Source: Cloeon dipterum (Eukaryota > Arthropoda > Insecta > Ephemeroptera > Baetidae). From it: a DNA stretch of 64,000 nucleotides. Positions within the stretch are counted from its first letter, which is position 1. Each line of letters opens with the position of its first letter. Where the stretch lies: the NCBI RefSeq assembly GCF_949628265.1, contig NC_088786.1, positions 2,480,001 to 2,544,000 on the forward strand. Direction: 5' to 3'. Made by a program: the position numbers and the translations under genes. Shown here piece after piece: positions 12,601-23,000 of this stretch. The notes beneath the pieces were generated by a model, which saw only the letters and a list, made by a program, of their open reading frames with translations, was not told where the DNA came from and ran no database searches.

Positions 12601-13034
12601 GGAAAGCAGCTGTTCAAAACTCTTGCACGTAAACAAAATATTCTTCAATGTAATAAAACAATTTATCAAATTAAAAAAAAGCAAGAAGTTGTTTGAGAAT
12701 AATTTTGATGCTCCTTTTTAAAATTTTATGAAATTCAATCAGATTGTATGTTCTCTATGCGTCCTCAATTTCAAGAATTCACCTGGCTTCAATTTAATCC
12801 CTCGGAGCAAATATTTGTCCACTCAACAGACTGGAAACTCCTTACCTTAATGGTGATAACGCATCCAGTGAGGGCGATAAGGTTGCACAGAGTGTGATAA
12901 GAATCGACGAGCAGGGTGAGCGCGTGCGTTACGTGGCTGGCGACCAGTTCGACAATGAAAAAGAGGATGGTCAGTGCCATCATCAGGTAGAGCGGCAGCG
13001 GCTGCAGCTGCCTGAACCATTGCTTCACCGACAT
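9681..13034 (-). CDS. ZnT/SLC30A family cation transporter (ZnT1-like)
   Basis: Nine exons join in frame: 13034-12846, 12476-12342, 12280-12043, 11824-11582, 11507-11382, 11006-10828, 10771-10685, 10359-10105 and 9881-9681, giving 550 aa. The ATG at 13034 follows an acceptor at about 13059, so a 5' UTR intron is likely. TM1 is near residues 13-32 and TM2 near 36-62. TM3-TM4 are near 125-187 and TM5-TM6 near 267-310. The KESASILLQTIP motif and the cytoplasmic alpha-beta domain (312-399) follow and match the ZnT1/ZnT10 branch. Such proteins move Zn(II) (Mn(II) in ZnT10) from cytosol to outside or into vesicles by proton exchange. Two oddities: the metal-site motifs are HxxxN (H47, N51) and ExxxD (E262, D266) rather than two HxxxD. 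The His-rich segment (440-461) lies in the C-terminal tail, preceded by a Cys cluster (410-425), not in the TM4-TM5 loop. Family assignment is firm; the transported ion is not. Confidence 0.88.
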
Positions 13035-13057
13035 CACAGCTGGGTGCCGCACGGGCT

Positions 13058-13760
13058 GCTGCAACGGAAAGATTCAAAATTATCAAGTGTTTAATCACAG
13101 TAGCAACAATTCTGTTAAAAAAATAAATAATTTTGTTTTTCTCAAGTAAATAAACATAAAAAAATTAAATTGATATAACAAAAATGCCAAATATTTGCGG
13201 CAGGGGTCACTCACTCTTACTTAGAGAGCCTTTTATCAGAAACCGCACGCACTTCCGCAAATTATCGCCGCGCACTCGGCTCAAAGCCTATATACTCGCA
13301 AGTGTCATAAAAGCGAGTAATAAACGGAACGGACCGAGATGAGCCTCTTTTGTCGGTCCACTCGAGCGAGTACTCCACTTACTGCGACACTCAGACAACG
13401 CAATGAATGCTCGATTATTTGAGTGAGTAGCCCAACGCGCTGCTCGGCTGGCTGACCAGTTTGAGTGAACCAAGACGCTGCGAGGACGCGCGACCCGCGG
13501 CTTACTTCTTTCTCTGCTCCTGCTTTGCGCACGACACTCCACTGGTTGTGTGTTCCTACAATGCTCTGCCTCATGCAGATTAGGGAAATTCAAACATGCG
13601 TCCGTCGAGATTAAATCAGGCCTCTCCGCGATATAGGCCGCCGAAGCAATTTTTCCGTTCGACTGGACTCTGCACTGTCAACATGTTGACCGATTGGAAG
13701 AAGCTACTCGCTCGGAAAAAACCTGCCGTCCGTAGCGGCCCTACCAACCACTGTGACAAC
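13058..13760 (-). promoter_or_regulatory. probable ZnT 5' UTR exon and promoter region
   Basis: The first coding exon begins at about 13058, after a TTTCCGTTGCAG acceptor and 24 bases before the ATG. A leader exon should therefore lie upstream. The DNA from about 13200 to 13720 is clearly richer in G+C and CpG than its surroundings and lacks a plausible coding frame. One metal-response-element core (TGCGCAC, 13526-13532) is present, but a single degenerate 7-mer is weak evidence. Confidence 0.4.
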
Positions 13761-13914
13761 GCATTTTCCTGATTGGAAATTCGGCCAAATAAGTTGCTTT
13801 ATATAGGTAAAACAATCGTAAGATATTTAAATTCCAGTTTTTTTTAGAAAAATTAAATTTAACCATTGCTCTTTCTACAATTTTTCCCTTTCTGTCTTCA
13901 CAAATGTAGCATTT

Positions 13915-14215
13915 TGACCCTTCTCGTGCTCAGGAACGAGATTGCAGGCAGATCAGGGTGTTCCCTGATGGCTTCCCAAGGGTCGAAATGTACCTTTTCA
14001 GAACGCTCGTGACTCTGCCGTTCCAACGGTGTGCATCTTGCAAATTGAATCAATAAACAGAACCATAATTAATGGCTCGGGGGCTACCCTGACGCCAGGG
14101 TTCGATTTCTCGCCCGTTCTGAGTTCAGGAGTGACCCCCCGCTAGTTCCGGGACCTTTCCCAAACAAAATAAAAATACCCGTTTTTCAACCTCTGACCCT
14201 CTGTGTATTTCTCCA
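13915..14215 (+). repeat. possible tRNA-related SINE or other short retroposon
   Basis: A compact GC-richer block sits in AT-rich spacer. It contains GGTTCGATTTC at 14099-14109, close to an RNA polymerase III B box, and TGGCTCGGGGG at 14073-14083, a degenerate A box. The 26-base spacing is short. The block ends in an A-rich run at about 14165-14180. No second copy was noticed in this window. Confidence 0.3.
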
Positions 14216-17200
14216 TTCCGTAAATTCTTAAGGCATCTTACTCACACCTGAGGCAACATTTCATCCCATACTCGGGAAAATATTTAAAAATCTAAGTGGG
14301 CATCTTATGGTACAAATTTATTAAGAACTTCGATTTTATGAACAAAACCACTTGGAGATTTTTTCGGAAATCCAGGATGGTGCTCAAATGAAAATTGACA
14401 AATGGCAAACTTTCGTGGAACAAATTTTGTCATCAGTCTGACGAATCGTTTAAATTTTTAACCACTCATAGAGATTTAAAAGCGAATTTTCGCTGCATCT
14501 CGTCTGAATCTAGTGAAATATCACGTGGAGCATTGTTAGAGACGGATGACGGCGCACAGAATTAAATAAATTGAATGATTGCCATGTGGTAATGTGAGAG
14601 GCTTGCAAATTGTCAACAGCGTTGATTTATTTAAAGTGGACATTTCATTTCATTTCATTGATTCTATTGCTGGAAAATTGTCGGGCGAAAACAAAAATGA
14701 AACACAAAAATACGCTCATTATTATCTCAGCACAATCAGTTTGTATCAATTTGAGTGCAGTTAATCAATGTTTAGAACCAATTGAATGCCCAGCAAAGGC
14801 AGACAGCGAGATTTTTCACTGCGCGCAACAGGTTGAGGGAAGAAATCCTACAAAAAAGGTTGTGATACATGTGATATGACGTCACAAGAATTGTTTCATT
14901 TATAGTAACTTTTGTTGCTCATCCATAGAGTGAACCCGAATGCCTGCCTCTTCTATATGTTGCGCCCCGACGTTCCATTGAGCCGGCATGGTATATTTTT
15001 GAAAGAATAACCCCGTCTTTTCTTAAATAGCTCATGGCCGCCGACGTTTCGTAGATATATACACAAATTCTCCGCGCGGCTATTTTGCAGTACTTTTAGA
15101 ATGGGCCATATTCTGGCTTAGCATTGTAACAGAATTATACAGGAAAGTTGCTTTTACTGTTTTCGATGCAACTCATCTGTTATTGCTTTCCGAAAATGTT
15201 GTAAAGAACAGGCCTCTTAGAATAACTGTGCTGTTCAAGAGTGTAGCAAGGTCTTCATGTTATTTAAGGTTTGGAAAATTTTAAAAATTACATCAATGCA
15301 AAAAGCTCACGTGCTGAAAATGAAAAATAAAATACCTTTAAGCCACAGAGAGGAGTACCGCGCGCGTAGAAGGCAGCGTCAGTTAATAACAGTGTGTGTC
15401 TTATTCCTCGTCGTTTTGGTCGCATCGAATGCCTGAACCACACCATTCATTTTTTTCTAGTGGGATAATTTTTAAAGTCAAGCGCGCGAGTGTGAAAGCA
15501 GTTACCCAAGATCCCTTACACTCTGTCGATCAAAACAAATTAATTCTGTATAAAAAAGTCAAACCTTTTTTTTAATAAACCACTTTAGCTTGATCAGACA
15601 AAACGAAGAGCGAATACTTGTTGAATTCACCATCCAGTATCAGTGTAGTGAACTGCCCTTGAACTTGAAAATCTGCTAACGAGACTCGGTTAACGCGTTT
15701 GTCCAATAATTATCCTAATTGACCACGCACTCGTCCGTGATGCTGAGTTTTCGCATTCCTTTTTTATTTAGAGGCCGGGGGAGGCGTCAACTTCCACAAA
15801 ATGGGCTAAAAATAGAATACGCTATAGTGCGGGAGTTTTGGATATTGTCCAAAACGCTCCTCAAATATTAACCGATCTAATTCTCCGAGACGTCTTAATT
15901 GTTTTCTTATATACCTAATGACGACGCTCTTTTCAATCAACTTAACAAAAATATTATTTGTTCTAAATTTTGTTTTTCTTAGAGGGCCCACTTGATTACC
16001 CGGTTGTCTCGGTAAGCCTCGGTACCCTATATTCGCATATCCACTTAGATAAAGTGTTACCATGTAATCTTTGTTTGCAATCCGCATGTCAATAGCGAGA
16101 CAACGTGCCATAAAACAGATTGATTTTGGAGCTAAGAGTCACGCAATCGCTCTTCGTTGCTAAATTCCATCGAAGTAAATGCGCCATAGCAAAATATACG
16201 TGAATATATATTATGGTTTGCTCGGTAAACTTGATCAGATATCGCGGGTGACTGTCTGTTAATGTGTGCACGGTGTGTGCTGCCGCGTGTGTGTACCGTT
16301 ATTTCATCTGGGCGCGAGGCGAGGCTGAAATGTTTACAATTTTAACAACTAGAGGACTACACCCTCGGCTGCAGAAAAAATCGCCAAACAACGACAATTT
16401 GTATTCACGGGCTGGTAACTGGTTTTTTTTCAATCTGCTGATGGCGTATGCAAATTTCTAGGCACCTGCCATCAGCGCTGTTATGGATGGGATCACGTGC
16501 TTGGTTGATCTGCAACTTTTTTGACGCCATAAAGTTTGGGGCCGAGCCTCGACTGGATAAAAATACTCCAGCGATAGCGAAATATATAGAAGTGAAACGT
16601 TTTATCTCTAGTTTAGATTAATGAAAGTAACAAGTTATTATCACATTCAATGCTTCTATTGTTTGAACTTTTAAAGTTTTTATTGGCTTTTATCTGATTA
16701 ATTTAATAAGAGTGCGCGTACTTGTAGAAATTTTACAATATACGCTGCGTTAATATTTCAATGCTAATTAACATGATGAAAACATAACAAAAATTTCACC
16801 GCTGCCCGCATTGCTTCTAGCTGTGAAGTTGGTTGAGCAGTTTGAATAAAAAAATACATTTTTTATCGCGCGCACACTCCCCTTCAGTCCTTTTAATTTG
16901 GTGATAAAAAATAAGGCATGGAAGTCTAAAAACAACTATATTTGTTGAATTTGTAATGTCAAAAGTTAGTGGATTTCACAACAGTCACAAATTTCCCATC
17001 GCAGAGCAATTCAAAATACTATTAGTTCTTGGGCGTGTCATTTTAAAATAAATAAAATCATTTTAAATATTATAGAAAGAGAAAACAGACCTTTGAACCG
17101 AGCTGTGAGAGCTCATTGTGCTGGCCGGAGGTGCCGCTGCTTTCGGAGGCAGTCATCGCACGTCAGTAGAGCCTTCTCAGCTGGACCTAGGCCATCAGGA

Positions 17201-20045
17201 GGTCCGCGTGTCCGGCCGCGTGTGCATCGCTGCGAATCGCGGCGCTCACAATCAGTACTGCTGGCTGCTGGTGCTGGCGCTGGCCCGGTCGCGCGCGGCC
17301 CAGCATCCGCTTCCCCTCCGCGTGCGCCCGCCCGCTGACGACGAATTTTATTTAGTTCACGGCGCTGCCACCGCTCGCTCGCTCTCTCGCCTTTGTGCCA
17401 TTCTTCGTGCGTTGTCACCTCAATTAGTTAGCCGCTAGACTTGCTAATCGAATCTCCGTCTCGCTTCTGTGTACATTATTATCGGCAATGAGACACGCCA
17501 TCTCTTTTTGTTCCGCTTCATGGGCGCGATCCGAGATGAACGCAATTTCACTCCAGTGAAATTGAGTGTGTCAACTCCATTTCGCTCTATTCGGCCATAG
17601 ATCGAAGGGGACAAAAACTATACTTTTTGCTGTGAAAAGCATTTCATTTAGTAGCGGATGCGGAGCCAAGCTCCTGCTCCTTTTTCAGGGTATTGTTTGT
17701 AATTATTGTTAGACTTTATTTGTTGAATTTCGTGTTTGGAATTTTAGAGTTTTCTCCAAATCGGTACAGAAAAATTCGAACACCATTGAACTCGTGTCGT
17801 CAAGTGGACCTCAAAGTGGTAGGTCAAAGATCAAGGTCACTAAAATCGAATTTTCGAATTAGAACACAAATTTAAAATTGATACTTTTAAATTTTCAAAC
17901 TTGTAGAGCGCCAAAAAATAGGTTCATCTGGAATGGCGTTTTACCTAAATTTTTTAAATTAAAGCTTAAAAATTGGCGCTAACTTTTTAGGGTTTCAAAA
18001 AATATTTGCACGCCCAAATCTCAGCTTCTAATGGTTGGATTTCCAAGAACCACAAGCCACTAGACATTTCTCAACCTCTTCTAGGTAGCCAAGTAGTTTA
18101 ATGGTGTTAATCTTTTTGCACGTGAAAAAACGTACAATATTATTTTATAATTTGCGAAACGGAATTTAACTTAAATCTCTCTGAAACTACTTTATTACAT
18201 CATGGGACGTGAGTGCAAGTCGAGCGTGCCATGCAGAATAACATTTTGCATCTTAAGCCGTCTAAATTGACCAAATTGCTCCAAAGCAGACTATTTTTAC
18301 GGATAAATTGTCTAAAAAATGGCATAGCAAATTGTATCCAAATGATACGCATTTATGTGTTTCACACCCCTGCTGAAGAAACGGCAGATCAAAGATTTGG
18401 AAATCATGTCGCTGCGTCCGTTGCGATAAGGGCATTAAATGCAAAAGACACCACTATTCATACCCTTAAGAGCCCTTGGTTGCGCGCCGTGCCATCTGTG
18501 ACTCACTAAAACAGCGGCCTCAGGGGAGTATCAACGCCAGTATTTATGTATCGCAGCACAACCCCATACGCTGCGTAGCAACCCCTGCTCTGATAACACC
18601 AAAGCGAATGCAACTTTTCAAACTTGCCTCCTGACAACAATTTCAAATTGAGAAAAAGAGCTTGATGGGTTCATGTTGGATATGAGCGATGAGTGGAGTG
18701 GCTAAAATATTTGCATTTTACATAAAACGTCCAGAGCTAAATTATCACTTTTTCCCTTGTTGGAGGAAACATACAAAATTTAAAGAATACCACTTTACAT
18801 ATTAAAACCATTTATATCAATTAAAAATTATGCAAAATTTTGAATATTAAATAATAAAAATTGAAATAGTAGTTCATAAAGATTTTGTTATAAATAAATT
18901 TAATTGAATAAAATTTTCCAATAATGGCTAATACAAAAATATAAAATATTTTACGCACGTGCAGCCAGTTTCTATTACAAAGAGGCACTTTAATGGCAAA
19001 TAAAAGGAAGCAGATTCAGGTGCGGAAGCTGCACCCTCGACTTTTGGCAAGCAGCATTTTCCTCAAAGAGCATAGTTGTGTTTTTCCGTAGCCGGGGGTC
19101 GTGTTACCCATGCACCGGATTATTCATGGGCCGAGCACAAAAGCAGGAGCAGGACTCACCCCCGAAAAGCGAGTTCGCCCCCACGCCGAAACGCACCCCC
19201 TGCTCGAATTTTTATCAGCCGGGTGCAGGGCAGAGCCACGTGGGCGCATTATGCGGTTTGCAATAGACACGGCGGCCGCTTGCATTTTTTACTATTTGCA
19301 TGGCAGCAGATGGAGCGATGCGCCGGGCTCTCCACACTCCACCCAGCAGCCACGTGCGGCCGGTTCCCAGACACAATTGCACCCCCGTCCGCCTCATAAT
19401 CTCGGTAAATTAACACTCGACGCGCGGCGTCGCATCCCCTGCGCGCTTTTAAATTAAATTTCGCCGCTCGTTATTGCGAGAGCGCACGATTTTCGGCCCG
19501 GAAAATTGCTCTCCAATTTGCACCAAAGAGCAGTTTGCGATTGCAAAATAACCGACGGTTGAGTGGTAATTTAAAAAATAAAAATACCTTTTTACGTACA
19601 CTGCCAAGGATTTATTGGACACTTCATAATATTCCAACAAACGTTCTCAAATCATTGCTTTCGCAAAAAAATCACATTTATTTGGAATATCAAACATCTG
19701 CGGTTGAATACTCTTAGCAAAATAAAAGATTTTACCCTGCAGGCAAGGGAAATGTTGGTTTTCTTTTGTTAAAATTAGGTGGATGATATATTTATTAAAT
19801 TTATACGAGTTTCAAATTTTTAAAAATTAAATTTTCTTTCACTTGCAACTCTCGAAATTAAGTAAAAGTAATATCTTCAGACCTGGCGTCCTATTTCATT
19901 TTATAAATTTATATAGGCACATATTCTTATAGAGTTGGACCCTTGACTCTAACAAGGTTTCAATTGTAGTAATAAATCAGTCTTGGGAAGATGACAATCG
20001 ATTTTTAAAAGGAACACGGAGAACACTTTTTCACGACACAAACGA
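14216..20045. other. intergenic stretch without a supported gene
   Basis: Most of this is AT-rich. Two GC-rich, CpG-rich blocks stand out at about 17090-17440 and 19080-19450. Their overlapping frames have no ATG or no recognisable domain. A 101-residue ATG-initiated minus frame at 15806-16111 matches nothing I know. The blocks could be promoters, enhancers or leader exons. Confidence 0.45.
19791..19796 (-). terminator. candidate polyadenylation signal of TMTC2
   Basis: There is an AATAAA on the minus strand about 250 bases past the TMTC2 stop codon, in AT-rich DNA. It is a candidate only. Confidence 0.3.
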
Positions 20046-23000
20046 TTAGTCAGCGACTTTCACCGATTTTTCCGTCAAGTTCCTCAAGCGTCGCAAGTTC
20101 AAGTTGGCGATCTCGTCGTCCGGCGAAAGCTCCAAAGCGCGCAGGTAGCACCGCTCAGCCGGCGCCAGTTTCGCTTGCAGGTGCAGAATCGCACCCAGAT
20201 TTATGTGACTAGCTGGGTTCTGCACAAAAAAGTAATTCTTTTAATCGTAAAATAAATAAAGATTATAAAAGGATATTTGAAATGAAAAATATTTTTTTCC
20301 TTGAAAAAAGTTAAATTTAAAAATGAAAGAAATAAAGTTTTCTAATTATCACGTACATTTGGATCAGCCTCTCTGGCGAGGAGGTAATAATGCTCTGCCT
20401 GCTCGAGTCTTCCGGCAATGCGCATGCAGGTGGCCAGGTTGACCAGGTCAGGGTATTGAGACTGACCTCGGTGCACGAGACTCGAATTCACCACGCCTTC
20501 GAGGAACACAGCCGCCTCTGCATGCCGCTCTTGCTGCATCAGAAATTGACCTGCAAATGTCAAAATATTTTTTCGTACTTAGTTTTGTGTCTCTTCTTTC
20601 TGTCTTACTTGTTTTATTGAGAATTTGTAGTTTTACCTTTTTTGTATTTTCTAATTATTTTACTTTAACATTTAACAACAAAGTCTTATGTAATGCTAAA
20701 AGAGACAAATAAAATAAAAATGCTTAACAAAAAGTGCCAAATTCTCAACAGTATTCCTAAACCTGTGAAAAAGAGTGTTTTAATTCATTTTCAAGGAATT
20801 CAAAAGGTTTTCAAGAGAAATATTGACAATTTCACACTCGCGGAACTCAACAATGGCGCTTCTCATCGTCATGAACAAACGAGTCGTAAGCGGCAGCTTC
20901 AATTAGCTCCTGCGTATTAAGCGCGAACGCGACCTAGGGTAGCTGCGAGGGGTGGGTGGGGTCGGCGTCGAGGGGCTGCCTTCGACAAACACGCATTTGT
21001 AATTCAATCCGGCGGCGGCGGCAAACAAATCCTCGCATTACTAGTGCATCATTAATCCATGAAGAACGAGTTATGCAACTGGCCGAGCGCGTCTGCCGCG
21101 AAAGCTGCCTGCCTGCGGATGCGGATCCACCCACGCACGAATAAAAGAAAAAGCTGAGAGCGCGCCGGTTGTTTGTAATTAGTTGCGTTTTCTTGCTCTG
21201 GGGTTGGGGCCGGCGGGCAGCCACCAGACGCGAGATTAATAACCGATCTCAATAAAATATAATAACGAGAAGGCAACGCACAGAAGGCTGTGTGTGTGCG
21301 TTGCGAATTATATTTCCGTGCAGTGGCTAGGGAACTGGCAAACGACGCGAGTGGACTTCTTGTAATTGGGAACGGAGGAGCACTGAGCACTGCGAATGTG
21401 TCCTTTGAAAGATTGATGCTCTGCCACCCGGACTCTGGCAAATTGGCTGGTTTCCGGTTGCCGTTGGAACAAACAACTCGTTGATGTTTCATGCAATTTA
21501 TCAATAATGCAGCTCTAGAGAGATTGCAATGCAATTTGGTAGCAGTGCCTAACAATAAGTAATATGGAAAAAATCAGAGGATATTTAAATACTGTCTTTG
21601 ACAAGTTTTCTGAGCACACCAATCGATTCCTGAGGGTCGAATTAGGTTAAATTGATCTTTTTCCGTCCAAAAAGTCCAGCGCGACGTGCGAACTATTTTT
21701 CCCGCCAAAAACAATACGAGTGCGCACGCGTCAGAGCTGGTTTGAGCACTCGCAGAGAGACCGCCTGTACGGATGACTTCTTCATCAGATCCAGCCAGCT
21801 ATGACGCATGCGCACTTCTCGCATTCATATTGTATTGGCGGGAAAAAAAAGTTCTACTTGTGCTACGCACGTCGCGCTGGACTTTTTGGTCGCAAAAAAC
21901 ATCCCTGTTATCTAATTCAACCCTCATAAATCGATTGGTGTGCTCAAAAACTTCGTCAAAGACAGTTTAAAAAAAACTGTTTACAACTATAACAATGCTG
22001 TACCGGAAAAGCAGTCCATTTTTATAAAAACCTGTTTTTTACATCTTTTCATCAATTAACTTTTAAAATTAAAAATTCTGAAAGGCCAAAATTATCGAAA
22101 AATGCTCAAATCTTGTTTGAAAAACTTCCTTCAAAATTAAAAAAAAATCTGAAACCAAGAAGAATTTTATTTTGGAGGAATATCAGCTAAAAATCCGCAG
22201 TCTCGGTCGTCGTGCCGGTCCATCTAATTACACGTCCCCCTCTGCTGCAGTCTGTGCGCAATTACTCAACTATAAGACCCCATATTACGATGTCCAGAAA
22301 CACGCCCGGCAACAGGGGAGTATGATATTGGCGGCCACTGCGTCCGCTCTCACGAGAATGTTTGCCAGAAGCTGCCGCGTGTTGTGTGTATGTTTGTTTG
22401 CGTATATGTATATACAATAAATGCAATAATAATCTCACCGTATTGGCGAAGAACGTTGGCGTCGTGCGGGGCCAGGTGCAGCGCCCGGCGGTACCAAGAC
22501 TCGGCTTCGTGCGCCCGGCTTTTCTGTCAGACAGGAAGTGGAGTGTGTCCGATGCAGTAATTATCTAATTGCGCCGGATACGAGGGCTCATTGTGCTCGC
22601 CTGGCTTGCATATCGCATAGAAACCTCCCCAAAGCAGCAACAGATGCACTCTGCGCGCGCGGCGACAAAAAATGGCAGGGGCTGTGTGCCTTTCATTTGC
22701 CATGTGCCGTGCACTTTCGCAGATACCGGGAAATTGGAAAATATTGATTTCGCAGGGCAAATACGCCCGCCGAGTGGAGGAAAAAATCTATGTGTACTTA
22801 ATGCTTCATTCGCTTTGTGGATTGCTTCCTGGCCAGAATGACAGAGCCAATATTTGCACAGTGAGCGCTCGAGATGATGGTTTCGCTCTTTCCCAATTTT
22901 AAGAATGCCATTTCGAATGAGAAAAAAATGCTGGCCAATATTATTCCACCCGGCCTTGATTTGCATATAGCTAGACTTACATTCGTCGCCAGAATTTTGC

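Noticed and set aside
13526-13532. Metal-response element (TGCGCAC) upstream of the ZnT gene
   Set aside because: Only one copy of a degenerate 7-mer in about 700 bases, close to chance expectation. Functional MRE promoters usually have several.
15806-16111. 101 aa ATG-initiated minus-strand frame
   Set aside because: No recognisable domain, AT-typical composition, no adjoining splice-compatible exons. I could not support it as a gene.
17113-17438. Frames of about 100 aa on both strands in a GC-rich block
   Set aside because: They start from non-ATG codons, contain low-complexity Ala/Arg/Pro, and coexist on both strands as expected of GC-rich non-coding DNA.
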